This document shows positions 1-8,165 of a stretch of DNA of 37,919 nucleotides, in pieces (position 1 is the stretch's first letter; each line of letters starts with the position of its first letter). Source of the DNA: Bacillota bacterium (GTDB lineage Bacteria > Bacillota > Sulfobacillia > JAJZYS01 > JAJYTV01); NCBI GenBank assembly GCA_021793645.1, contig JAJYSJ010000024.1:1-37919 (forward strand), given 5' to 3'. The notes under the pieces are model-generated. The model searched no databases, was not told the origin of the DNA, and was given only the letters and a program-made list of their open reading frames with translations. Made by a program: the position numbers and the translations under genes.

Positions 1-1188
1 GGCGATCGGCGGAGATCTTGCCGCGTTTGGGGATGGCGACGTTGCGTACGCCCAGGTCACGACAGCCGGTATGGTTGGCGGCGGTATCGTAGCCGCGATC
101 GGTAGCAACGATCGCAGGCGCTCTGCGGAAGCGTGTTTTGTGCCGCCGCACGGCAGGTAGGAGAGCATCGGCATCGGCATCCGGCGGGTTACCCCGCTCG
201 ACCGTGTAGTCGGTGACAAAGCCGCCCTCGGCCTCGATGATCTGGGTCTTGTAGCCAAACTGTACCGGCTTGCCGAGTTTGCCTTTGACGATGGGTCTGG
301 CGTCTGGGTCGGCGAGGCTCACAACCCGGTCCGGGATGTGGCGCTCACTCGGAGGACGGCCTGGTGCTGGGCGATGACCCGCCCGAGCAGAGATTGAGAC
401 CGTTCAAGCTGTTCGGCAAGCCGCCTTGCCGGGCGAGCCGCCTGATCCGAAGCGGCAGCGAGCGCCTCGTGCACCTGCTGCCCGACACGCCTTGCAGCAC
501 GCATTTGGGACTCAGCGATCCGTGCGATCTCACTCGTGACCTTGCGCACGGTCTCCACCGCCTGCCCCGTTCGGCGCCGGAGGTGCTTGGCGATCAGGAG
601 CAGCCGCCGCTTGACGCTGCGGCCGTGATCCACAAGCCGCTCGACGCCGTCACCGAGTAGCTCTCGGATCTTCCGGCCGACACGCGTGACCTTGAGGAGG
701 CCATCGGTGATGAGCTGACTGTCTGTAGGGTAGTGGATGTTCGCCTCCACGACAGTCGAGTCGATGCGCAACCTGCGGCCGCGGATGACCTTCTCGTCAC
801 GCAGGCCGTCGATCACCTCCGCGTTGACCTTGGCGATCGCCTCTGGACCAAGCCGGTGACGCCACTTCGTCAGGCTCGTCGGATGCGGCACCGGGTCTGT
901 GAGCCCCAGGCGGCAGAATCGCCGCCAGTGGATGCTGTCCGACACTTCCTGCAGCAGCACCGCGTCGCTGAGCTGGTAGCGATCCTTCAGATAGAACAGC
1001 CGCAGCACTTGGGTCAACGGCAGCGATGGCCGGCCCTGGTCCGGATCCAGCACCTCCGCCAGTGGCCAGAGAACGGCAGGGTTATTGAGCAGCCCGTCGA
1101 CTTTCCTCAACTCTTCCGGCAGGTCCCATATTTCCGCCGGCAGCACTGCGCTCCACAAGTCCAACTGCATCGCGTCTGTCCTGATCAT
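1..1188 (-). pseudogene. IS transposase, DUF772/DDE type (IS5/IS1182-like), frameshifted and partial
   Basis: This is a DDE transposase that would cut and rejoin its own element's ends. The ATG at 1188 has GGGGAG a few bases upstream and is preferred over an in-frame upstream start at 1272. Residues ~20-130 resemble the DUF772 N-terminal domain (WDLPEEL, then DPVPHPTSLTKWRHRLG). The first catalytic Asp is in RLRIDSTVVEANIHYPTDS. The reading frame then ends in a stop at 319, but the protein clearly continues in another frame from about 360 to the window edge. That part contains RHIPDRVVSLADPDARPI, GKPVQFGYK and ATDRGYD, the last being the likely second catalytic Asp. The switch at about 345-365 is a one-base indel or a -1 shift. 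I see no convincing slippery heptamer, so I call it a broken gene. The 3' end with the last catalytic residue is off the window. Confidence 0.8.
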
Positions 1189-1341
1189 TTGCTCCCCACG
1201 GAAGGAACGGCGCTCCGTTTGCAGAAGCCCATCCCTGTGGGTTTCCCCCCTCGCGAACGATTGGCTTGACACCTACTCATTCGCTATCAGGAGGGGAAAC
1301 TCCTTAATTTTTGCCGCCCAATCTCAAACTTTTTCAGTGGG
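1..1341 (-). mobile_element. Insertion sequence, partial, inserted in a permease gene
   Basis: The left end lies outside the window. The right end is placed at about 1335-1341, because permease-like sequence resumes in frame at 1342. Just inside this end is a short inverted repeat, AGGAG and CTCCT flanking GGGAAA at about 1291-1306, which may belong to the terminus. The second terminal repeat and any target duplication cannot be seen, so the exact border is inferred. The element carries the frameshifted transposase gene listed separately. Confidence 0.7.
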
Positions 1342-2420
1342 ATCTATCTATTCATCGTCATGATATTGGGCATGGTTGCCGTCGGCTTGTTCAAGTTTCA
1401 TGCTGGCGCTCCCAGCGTGCACGACTATCTCCGTCCGCCCGTGGCCAGCTCCATCGGCGTCTTGATCCTCTTGCGCGCCTTCAGTTCGGGATCTTCGGCA
1501 CTGACTGGAGTCGAGGCGGTCTCCAACGGGGTTCCCTTGTTCAAGGAGTCGGCGACGGGGCGGGCCCGCACAGCGCTCGCGCTCCTTGGGCTTTTCCTCG
1601 GTTCCATGTTCATCGGTACCTCCGTCATTGCCTATCGTTACGGCGTCGTTCCGAATGCCCATGTAACCGTGCTCCAGCAGCTGGCCTCGGCCGTCTTCGG
1701 CAAAGGGATCTTCTTCTATCTGCTTTCTCTTGTCACCATGGCCATTTTGGCCATTGCTGCGAACACCAGCTTTGCCGGATTCCCGCAGTTGGCCAGCATC
1801 ATGGCGCACGACCAGTGGATGCCGAGAATGTTCATGGCGCGCGGCGATCGCTGGGTCTACCAGAACGGCATCATCGCCCTCGGAGCCGTGGCGATCTTGC
1901 TCATCGTCTTGTTTGGTGGCGATACGAGCAGACTGATCCCGCTATATGCCATCGGGGTCTATATGAGTTTCACCATTGCGATGCTCAGCTTGGCGAAAAA
2001 GCATTGGGCTGCACGCAAATCCGAACGAGGGCATGGGTTCATCATCGTGATCGGTGCAGTCGGCGCGATGCTGACCGCTACCGTGGTGGTGATCTCCACG
2101 GTGACAAAGTTTGTAGAGGGCGCCTGGATCGTGGTCCTCGCCATCCCCCTTCTCATCTGGTTCTTCCATCGGGTTCACCACCACTATCAGGAGGCAGCCG
2201 AGGTGCTGCGCATTTCGGACCAGGCGATGAAACTAGAGCCCCACGGCTTGCTGGTGGTCGTCCCCATCAGGAGTATCAATCGGATGGCGCAAGCCACGCT
2301 GGCGTATGCTCTGTCCATGTCGCCAGAGGTGATCGCGCTCAACGTGGCGTTCACCAAAGAGGAGGAAGCCGCTACGTGGTGGTAGCAAAGGTCCCCTATC
2401 GGATGGTGCCGATGGAGTAG
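1342..2420 (+). pseudogene. KimA-like potassium/amino-acid permease (APC superfamily) remnant
   Basis: KimA-type proteins are high-affinity potassium importers of about 600 residues in the plasma membrane. In-frame similarity begins at 1342 with IYLFIV and runs to 2385. It covers several transmembrane helices, the family segment SSGSSALTGVEAVSNGVPLF, and the start of the cytoplasmic C-terminal domain (LLVVVPIRSINRMAQATL). The first third is missing because the insertion sequence ends at 1341. At the 3' end the frame stops after EEEAATWW. A further matching stretch (RYVVVAKVPYRMV) lies one frame over and stops at 2420, which suggests an internal deletion plus loss of the C-terminus. No start codon or ribosome site of its own is visible. 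ATG 1360 is merely internal. The gene is dead unless fused transcription rescues a fragment. Confidence 0.75.
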
Positions 2421-2424
2421 GATC

Positions 2425-2790
2425 CTAAGAGGTCAGGGGCCACCGACAGGCCATGCCGCTTGCACGCCGCCGACAGCACCTAAAGCGCAGATGCGCACAC
2501 GATGCACGAATGGCGGCGCTGTCATCGACGGCGATCGTGCCGTCGTCGGTTACGAGGACGGTATCTCGGCAGCAGTTCACAGCGCATCCCGAAGTGAAGG
2601 CTGCGCCTGCACAGGCAATTCCCTCCAGGTCACGCCACGGCGGCAGAGCGACCTCAAGGTATACCCCACTCCGAAGCCGAGCGTTTACACACCTCAGCCC
2701 GATCACCATGCTTCGCTCCGCCCCGCCCCGCTCACTCGCCATGATGGGGCCAATTACTGCCGCCACCCGCGGATCAAATTGATCGAGCAC
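2425..2790 (-). CDS. Hypothetical protein, unrecognised (possible remnant)
   Basis: I do not recognise this protein. A GTG at 2790 follows GGTGGAGAG by eight bases and would give about 121 residues. The middle looks protein-like: GVYLEVALPPWRDLEGIACA is followed by a Cys-rich stretch FTSGCAVNCCRD and then VTDDGTIAVDDSAAIRASC. The last ~30 residues are Arg/Cys-rich and look like read-through of non-coding sequence, so the true 3' end may be lost. It lies between the broken permease and the GT4 gene, in the same direction as the GT4 gene. The frame stays open further upstream into the GT4 gene, but that part is antisense-type noise. It may be a decayed gene or chance. Confidence 0.3.
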   Translation of the reverse strand: MLDQFDPRVAAVIGPIMASERGGAERSMVIGLRCVNARLRSGVYLEVALPPWRDLEGIACAGAAFTSGCAVNCCRDTVLVTDDGTIAVDDSAAIRASCAHLRFRCCRRRASGMACRWPLTS

Positions 2791-2840
2791 TGTGGCGGCT
2801 CTCCACCATCTGCCTGCGACTCGGCTGGGTTTCCCAGGAT

Positions 2841-4019
2841 TCAGCCGCCAACGACCAACGCAGCGGTACGCTCCATCGCAACATCGCGATAAACGGCTTC
2901 GGTGCGCTCCGCGCAACGGTCCCATGTGTAGTCGCGCGCCCGTTCGATGCCGCGACGTGCGAGGTCTTGCCTCAGCCTTGCATCGGCCAGAATGCGCAGG
3001 AGCGCCTCCGCCAGGCCGGCGGAGTCCGCGGGCGGCACCAGGACCGCAGCGCCCTCGGCGAACTCCCGCAACCCTCCGACATCGCTCGCTACGAGCGGAA
3101 CGCCCCATGCGAGTGCCTCGAGGGCTACGAGCCCGAAGGGCTCGTAGACGCTGGGCACCACGGCCACCTCCGCTACCTCGCGCTGCCGGGCTACCGCATC
3201 CGGCGGTAGTTGCCCGAGGAACTCGACGCTTGTCTCGAGGCCCAAGCGCAGCGCTTCGCGGTGCAGGGCGGAACGTTCCGGACCCACGCCAACGACGATC
3301 AGGTGTGCCTGTGGCCGCACCGCACGTAAACTGGCAAGCGCATGCAGGAGATGCCAAAGGCCCTTCTCTTGCACGAGTCGCCCGACGAAGAGAAGCCGAC
3401 CCGGCACGCGGCGGGAGTATGTTGCGGGCCTGGGCAGGTCGATGCCGTTCGGCACAACCAATGTGGCGAGGTCGCCGTAGGTGGCGTTGATCTCCTGTGC
3501 CATCGCGGTGCTGGGCGCGACACGACGCCAAGCGCCGAAGAAGAGCTCCCGCTCCAGCGTCTGGATCTGTAGGTCGGGGCTCGGTGGCCGGAAGAGATGG
3601 CCGGATCGCCCACGCTCCGAAGAGTGGAAGGTGGCGAGGAGCGGCAGGTTGTGGCGTACGGAAAGGGCACAAGCGGCTTGGGCCGTCATCCAGTCGTGGG
3701 CGTGGATGACCGTATCCGGCCCCACAAGGTTATCTGCCAAGTTGAGGAATGCCCCGTTCATCTCCGCTGCCGCCTGCACGTGCGGGAGGTGCTTGAAGGG
3801 ATTGCTGCCGAGGCGCACAATGCGCACCCCCTCCTCCTGCACCAGATGCGGACGACCGTGGCCACCGGGCGTCAGAACGGTGACACGGAAGTTGCCGCGC
3901 CGGGCCAGAGCGCGACTCAATCCCGCCACGTGGATCGCAAGGCCGCCCACGATGTTCGGCGGATACTCCCAGGACAGCATCAGTATGTCGGTAGGTCCCC
4001 ATAGGCCCGGCGTGCTCAT
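2841..4019 (-). CDS. GT4 glycosyltransferase, glycogen-synthase-like
   Basis: The protein has 392 residues and probably transfers glucosyl units to a growing alpha-glucan from a nucleotide-sugar donor in the cytoplasm. The N-terminal Rossmann half opens with LMLSWEYPPNIVGGLAIHV, the signature of bacterial GT4/GT5 glycogen and starch synthases, and contains HAHDWMTAQAA. The C-terminal half has LLFVGRLVQEKG (nucleotide-sugar binding) and the E-x7-E region YEPFGLVALEALAWGVPLVAS. ATG 4019 overlaps the stop of the upstream GH15 gene as ATGA, which implies translational coupling. An upstream in-frame ATG at 4241 is rejected because its extra 74 residues are Arg-rich and unlike the family. Donor and product are not fixed by sequence. 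Glycogen, maltooligosaccharide or another glucoside are all possible. Confidence 0.85.
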   Translation of the reverse strand: MSTPGLWGPTDILMLSWEYPPNIVGGLAIHVAGLSRALARRGNFRVTVLTPGGHGRPHLVQEEGVRIVRLGSNPFKHLPHVQAAAEMNGAFLNLADNLVGPDTVIHAHDWMTAQAACALSVRHNLPLLATFHSSERGRSGHLFRPPSPDLQIQTLERELFFGAWRRVAPSTAMAQEINATYGDLATLVVPNGIDLPRPATYSRRVPGRLLFVGRLVQEKGLWHLLHALASLRAVRPQAHLIVVGVGPERSALHREALRLGLETSVEFLGQLPPDAVARQREVAEVAVVPSVYEPFGLVALEALAWGVPLVASDVGGLREFAEGAAVLVPPADSAGLAEALLRILADARLRQDLARRGIERARDYTWDRCAERTEAVYRDVAMERTAALVVGG

Positions 4020-5989
4020 TCCTGCGCCTGCAGAGCGCGCAGCTTGTCGGCCCAGTCCTGGACGGTTGCGACGAAGAAGGCGTGGCTCCAGGTGAGGGGG
4101 GAGACGGAAAGCGGCGCGTGGGTACGTGGGTGGACCTGTTCGGCCATCACGCCGGAAGGGAGGGCGTGCTCGACGTTCCAGCGCACAAGGCCAAGCGCAG
4201 CATCCAGCTCCTTCTTGTTCATCGCGCGCGCAATGCGCCACCGGGCGACCCAGAGCGAGGCGATATCCCAGGGGTTGCCCGGCACATCGACCGACTCCTC
4301 CGTCCGCTGATAGACGTCCCCGGGATAGCGAGCGAAGCCACCGACGTCGGTGTGCACCGCCGTCGCTGTGATGGCATGCTCCACGGTGCGCTGCAGGCGC
4401 TCGTCCTCCGGTGGTAGGAAGCCGAGTTCGACCAGTCCGAGCAGGCTGATGTCGGGTACCGGGTCGTAGCCGGTGATGCGGCCGGTCTCGGGGTCGATGT
4501 AGGCCATGCGGCTAAACCGCCCGTCCTCTGGGCGGTAGAGGTATTGCAGCGCCGCATGCCGGATCCCCTGCGCCGCATCACGGTAGCTTTGCGCCAGCGT
4601 CCCTTCGCCAAAGGTATCGGCGAAGCCGGCGGCCGCTTCGAGACCTGCCCAGGTCGCAGCGGCGGTGAAGGTGGTGACGCCCCAGCGCTCCTCCCAAATG
4701 TCGTGTGAGGGGAGCGGCAGACCCGTGTCGGGGTCGCGATAGCTCGCGAGGAAGTCTGCCGAAAGCACGATCAGCGGGCGGAAAAGGCGGCGGATCTCCT
4801 CGACGTGGCGATGGCGACGGAAGTGGCGCCAGAGCGCCCAGAGCACGAGCGCTGTCTCGTCTTCCTGGATCGGAAGGCGAGGGCTCGTGCCGATCAGACG
4901 GGCGTGCGGGGTGGAGCCAGGTGAGCCGTCCGGGTTGTACTTCTGCAAGAAGTAGCCACCCTTGCTGATCGTAGCCAGGCAGAAGTCGAAGAAGCGGCGT
5001 GCCACCTCCTCGTAGCCGGCGCGGTCGAAGGCGTCGGCGGTGATTGCCGCGTCGCGGGACCAGACGTAGCTGTAGGTGTCGCTGTTGAAGTGCCTGATAC
5101 TCCAGTCGTTGCCCGCGAGGATGCCGCCATGCTGGTCGATCTGCGTCCGCGCGATCAGTAGGCAGCGCAGATAGTGCTCATGGATCTCGGCAGGAAGGTC
5201 CGCCGGCAGCTCGTGCCCCTCGGTGTGGAGCCAGGCTCGCCAGTAGTCCGCTGTCCGCCGCAGGAATTCCTGCGGCGACTTGTGCAGTACGCCCTCGTGG
5301 AGGCGCAGGACCTCGTCCTCGCTCGTGCCGAGGCACACCCAGAGATACGCCGTCTCGCCCGGCTGGACACTCAGACCCACAGTGGAATCGACCGCTCCTA
5401 GGCTGACAGGGTTCCCGTCCAGGACGCCATCCTCGGCATCGCGCCAGGTACCATCTAGATGATTGGACTCCTTGACGCCGATGCTGTACTGGAGGATGCC
5501 CGAAGTGCCGCCGGAACTACCGCCGATCAGGGCGTAGCGGTCCTCCTTGTACTGGATCACGACCTGCTTCGCTGGGTCGTAGAAGGCGCAGTCGCCGATC
5601 GCGGTCTGCAGCAGATGAAAGTCGTGGTGGAAGAAAAGGCGTACCTCGCCGCTCTGATCTGGAGAGAGGTCCTCCACTCGCAGGGCGCGGATCAGGATGT
5701 TCTCGTGGAAGTCGACAGCGTCCGAGATACTCAGCCGAATCCCTAGACCGTCGTGCTCGAAGCAGCAGTCGCTGACCATGGTGCCTTCGGCGTACTGCTG
5801 GCGCACTCGGCGCCAGCCATCGTCGGGCAACCAAGCGAAGCTGCCCGCGCGAAAGACTCCCAACCGGCTGATGTGCCCGTCGGTCTGGTTTTCCTTGCCG
5901 ACGTACGGAAAAAAGATATCGACGAGATGGTAATCGAGATCGAAATTGACCAGTAGTTGCCCGTTTCCCAGAGGAATATCCCTCGGCAT
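4016..5989 (-). CDS. Glycoside hydrolase family 15 (glucoamylase-like)
   Basis: The protein has 657 residues and hydrolyses alpha-glucosidic bonds with inversion. Residues 1-~255 form the N-terminal beta-sandwich domain typical of prokaryotic GH15 enzymes. Residues ~270-650 form the (alpha/alpha)6 barrel. Family landmarks are YVWSRDAAITADAFDRAGY (~309-326), the general acid Glu in HDIWEERWG (~433/434), and the likely catalytic base in GVMAEQ (~617), followed by SPLTWSHAFF. No signal peptide is present, so it acts inside the cell. The start ATG has AAAGGAGGT nine bases upstream. It is translationally coupled to the GT4 gene, so the pair may build and trim an intracellular alpha-glucan. Trehalase or dextranase activity is also known in GH15 and cannot be excluded. 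Confidence 0.88.
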   Translation of the reverse strand: MPRDIPLGNGQLLVNFDLDYHLVDIFFPYVGKENQTDGHISRLGVFRAGSFAWLPDDGWRRVRQQYAEGTMVSDCCFEHDGLGIRLSISDAVDFHENILIRALRVEDLSPDQSGEVRLFFHHDFHLLQTAIGDCAFYDPAKQVVIQYKEDRYALIGGSSGGTSGILQYSIGVKESNHLDGTWRDAEDGVLDGNPVSLGAVDSTVGLSVQPGETAYLWVCLGTSEDEVLRLHEGVLHKSPQEFLRRTADYWRAWLHTEGHELPADLPAEIHEHYLRCLLIARTQIDQHGGILAGNDWSIRHFNSDTYSYVWSRDAAITADAFDRAGYEEVARRFFDFCLATISKGGYFLQKYNPDGSPGSTPHARLIGTSPRLPIQEDETALVLWALWRHFRRHRHVEEIRRLFRPLIVLSADFLASYRDPDTGLPLPSHDIWEERWGVTTFTAAATWAGLEAAAGFADTFGEGTLAQSYRDAAQGIRHAALQYLYRPEDGRFSRMAYIDPETGRITGYDPVPDISLLGLVELGFLPPEDERLQRTVEHAITATAVHTDVGGFARYPGDVYQRTEESVDVPGNPWDIASLWVARWRIARAMNKKELDAALGLVRWNVEHALPSGVMAEQVHPRTHAPLSVSPLTWSHAFFVATVQDWADKLRALQAQE

Positions 5990-6056
5990 CGCGCCCGTAC
6001 CTCCTTTCAGCCCGGAAACCGCTGTTCGCGACTCTGCCTTGTCCTCGCAAATCGCC

Positions 6057-6389
6057 TTAGGCCGTCGCGTTCGGGATCGAGTAGTTGATGAGGCCGATTA
6101 CGGCAGCGGCGAGCAGCGCAGCGGGCAGCGATACGTGCACGTGCCGCAAGACGAACTGCCCGAGCCAGATCACGACCCCCGCGACGATGAATCCGATAAA
6201 ACCGCGAACGAAGGTGGAGTTCTTCGGGCCAAGGAAGATCTGGATGCCGTACCCCAAGACACCGATGACGATCGCGGCCAAGACCGCCTCACCGAATGTG
6301 AGGTGGCCGAATCCCGGGATGATGTAGCCGATCAGCGAGAGGACGATGACGGCAAGGGAAAACCGTACGACAGTACCAAAATATGTCAC
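6057..6389 (-). CDS. Phage-holin-family (YvlD-like, PF04020) small membrane protein
   Basis: The protein has 110 residues and four hydrophobic helices (about 7-27, 35-55, 60-80 and 85-105), the layout of the mycobacterial four-TMS holin superfamily. Despite the name, chromosomal members are not shown to lyse cells. YvlD of Bacillus belongs to an envelope-stress operon. The start is GTG at 6389, since the neighbouring ATG runs straight into a stop. AGGCAGG lies about nine bases upstream. It precedes the GH15 gene by 67 bp on the same strand and may be co-transcribed with it. Confidence 0.75.
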   Translation of the reverse strand: MTYFGTVVRFSLAVIVLSLIGYIIPGFGHLTFGEAVLAAIVIGVLGYGIQIFLGPKNSTFVRGFIGFIVAGVVIWLGQFVLRHVHVSLPAALLAAAVIGLINYSIPNATA

Positions 6390-6521
6390 ATGAACACCTG
6401 CCTATCGCTTGGAGGAGTTGCGGAACGAAAAGCCGATGAAAACACCGTCTGCCGACTCCATTGCACCGCCAGCGCGGGAGAGAAGACCGCGAGGCGTGGA
6501 CCGCATCGCCCACACCTCGCG

Positions 6522-6549
6522 CATATGGAAAGTTGCACTTCTTGGTCAA
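6522..6549 (-). promoter_or_regulatory. Possible sigma-A promoter for the holin-family gene
   Basis: Reading leftward, TTGACC (6549-6544) is followed after 16 bp by CATATG (6527-6522). The -35 is good and the -10 is weak. It would give a leader of about 130 bases before the GTG at 6389. Confidence 0.3.
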
Positions 6550-6874
6550 CTCGTGAGTGGTAGAGCCTTAGCGGCCTCCACAGCGTCTTATTTCACCGCT
6601 GTATAACGGGCGAGTGCGTGGGGGTATGCCCCGACGATCGCCTCCCATAGCGTTCCTCTTCATGGTTATGCAGAACCTGCTCTGGTTCTTGGTCGTCATG
6701 CGCCTCAGCGCCTTCCATCACCGACCTACTGACAGCGTACCATGTCAAAGAAATTATAGATACTCTTGTAAAACTTTTTTATACCATACTATCTTTTGGT
6801 TCGCAAGTGCTGATACCTTTTCACGCCTGGGATCGCCTGTCCTCTTCGCACTTCGCCGTGGCAGCAGTTCCTCG

Positions 6875-6902
6875 TTGCAGTATAGAACTTTTGTTCTATA
6901 CT
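6875..6902 (+). promoter_or_regulatory. Promoter with LexA/DinR-type operator
   Basis: TTGCAG (6875-6880) and TATACT (6897-6902) lie 16 bp apart. Between and over them is the perfect palindrome TATAGAACTTTTGTTCTATA (6881-6900). Its core GAAC-N4-GTTC is the invariant part of the Bacillus LexA (DinR) SOS box. The -10 box ends six bases before the ATG at 6909, so transcription should start at or next to the A of the start codon. No Shine-Dalgarno sequence is present. LexA bound here would block RNA polymerase. Confidence 0.7.
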
Positions 6903-6908
6903 CTGCTC

Positions 6909-7844
6909 ATGGAGTATCGTAAGCAGCCGGCGAAGTCTGCCCTGCAGCGCGTTGACGGCATGCCGTTTCGCTGGAGCCTCAATCCATACCGCGGCTGCCG
7001 GCATGCGTGTCTCTACTGCTATGCACGCATCTACCACTCCTACATCGGGTTCGAAGATCCCGCAGACTTCGATCGGATCATCCTGCACAAGGATGATCTG
7101 CCCGATCGGCTGCGCGCTGAACTCCACGCGCGTCGCACTCCCCTTGAGGGTGAGATCGCGATCGGCACCGCGACAGATCCCTACCAGCCGATCGAGGCGA
7201 AGGAGCACGTTACGCGACGCCTCCTTGAGGTGCTGCTGGAGGCTGGCCGCAGCGTGTCAATCACGACAAAGTCACCCCTCGTGACGCGAGACCTCGATCT
7301 CCTGCGCGCGTTCGCCGCCTACGGCGGCGTTCGCGTGAACGTGACGGTGACGGTGCTGGACGATGGCCTTTGGCGACTCCTGGAGCCGATGACCCCAAGT
7401 CCAACAGGGAGACTCGCCGCGCTTTCCACGCTCGCCGATGCAGGAATCCCGACCAGCGTCTTTCTCGCACCTGTCGTTCCGCAGATTGGGGATGAAGACG
7501 CCCTGCGGGTCCTGGCCGCTGCCGCAGAGGCCCACGTGGGGCACGTCATGGTGCAGGTCCTGCGCCTTGCCCCTGGGGTGGGCGAATGGCTGCTGCCACG
7601 GCTGCGCGCACTGCGGCCCTCTGCGTCCGCTCGCCTAGAGAGTCTTTACAGGCACCGGCAGACGTTGTCCACCGAGGACCGCGATCGCATCCTGGGGCCG
7701 ATCCTCGAACGCCGACGCGCATATCGGCTGGAGCGTCCTCTCCCAGCGCTCCGCACACGGGAGGCGCAGCTTACGCTCTTCAGCGGCTCAGAAGCTTCCT
7801 TCGCGTCTGCTGCTAACTTTGGCCCGGGCCCGTTGCGTCAATAG
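6909..7844 (+). CDS. Radical SAM protein, spore-photoproduct-lyase-like (Rv2578c-type)
   Basis: The protein has 311 residues. It binds a 4Fe-4S cluster through C30-x3-C34-x2-C37 (GCRHACLYCYAR) and uses S-adenosylmethionine to make a 5'-deoxyadenosyl radical. Family members often carry the label SPL-like DNA repair photolyase, but their substrate is not known. Other landmarks are GTATDPYQPIEAK and SITTKSP. ATG 6909 is chosen because it lies directly behind the -10 element. An upstream in-frame ATG at 6807 would put the promoter and operator inside the coding region. The mRNA is probably leaderless. The putative LexA site supports a role in the DNA-damage response. The last four codons and the stop lie within the left terminal repeat of the adjacent mobile element, so the native C-terminus may have been replaced. 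Confidence 0.85.
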   Translation: MEYRKQPAKSALQRVDGMPFRWSLNPYRGCRHACLYCYARIYHSYIGFEDPADFDRIILHKDDLPDRLRAELHARRTPLEGEIAIGTATDPYQPIEAKEHVTRRLLEVLLEAGRSVSITTKSPLVTRDLDLLRAFAAYGGVRVNVTVTVLDDGLWRLLEPMTPSPTGRLAALSTLADAGIPTSVFLAPVVPQIGDEDALRVLAAAAEAHVGHVMVQVLRLAPGVGEWLLPRLRALRPSASARLESLYRHRQTLSTEDRDRILGPILERRRAYRLERPLPALRTREAQLTLFSGSEASFASAANFGPGPLRQ

Positions 7845-7894
7845 AAAGGTACTTGAACGCTGTTCGTTGCCTCAGAACGGAAAGATACTTGAGC
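7833..7894 (+). repeat. Left terminal inverted repeat, two tandem motif copies
   Basis: It reads outward to inward TTGCGTCAA, GGTACTTGAA, TTGCCTCAGAA, AGATACTTGA. It matches the reverse complement of 8166-8226 over most positions. The upstream radical SAM gene ends inside it (TAG at 7842). Confidence 0.75.
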
Positions 7895-7954
7895 GACAAG
7901 GCGGAAGGGAGGGGGAAACCCGAAGGTGTCCCCCTCCCGCTGGCCCTGGGGACG

Positions 7955-8110
7955 CCGGCCCGCGCCCTGTAGCTGCGGTTGTAGCCGAGCAGCTTCGTTG
8001 CCTCGGTCGAGCAGGGCGCCCTTCTCCGACTTGCGCGCCTTGCCATAGCGCTGCGCCAGTTCTCTCAGCACCGCCTGGCGCTCCTTGAACGCGAGAGGCA
8101 GGTCCAGCAC
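7955..8110 (-). pseudogene. Transposase N-terminal remnant inside the MITE-like element
   Basis: Leftward from 8110 the frame reads LAFKERQAVLRELAQRYGKA then RKSEKGALLD. The continuation ATKLLGYNRSY lies in another frame at about 7980-8010. Together they resemble the N-terminal helix-turn-helix region of integrase-core transposases (pattern KEKGxLLDEF..LTGYNRxYA). The frame change and the loss of everything downstream make it non-functional. It probably shows the parent element from which the MITE was derived by internal deletion. Confidence 0.6.
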
Positions 8111-8165
8111 CTCCTTCTAAGGCAGGCTTGAGACCCCTCTTTCGACCCACCGTGTTCGCCCTCCC

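Larger units (their letters stand above)
6390..6908. other. Intergenic region, no gene found; AT-rich segment
   Basis: This is a 519-bp divergent spacer. No open frame with a ribosome site is convincing on either strand. It contains a possible leftward promoter (6522-6549) and the rightward promoter/LexA site (6875-6902). Positions 6740-6800 are strikingly AT-rich for this window. They hold TTGTAA and TACTAT 15 bp apart at about 6769-6795, a possible second rightward promoter. Confidence 0.5.

Noticed and set aside
345-533. Separate small leftward ORF inside the transposase
   Set aside because: It is out of frame with both conserved halves of the transposase and is a shadow.
2841-3672. Leftward frame overlapping the GT4 gene that continues into 2425
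   Set aside because: Its upstream part is out of frame with the clearly conserved glycosyltransferase. Only the 3' part after 2790 is kept as a possible gene.
6057-6389. Phage lysis gene suggesting a prophage
   Set aside because: The protein belongs to the YvlD-type chromosomal branch, and no endolysin, structural or integrase genes are nearby.
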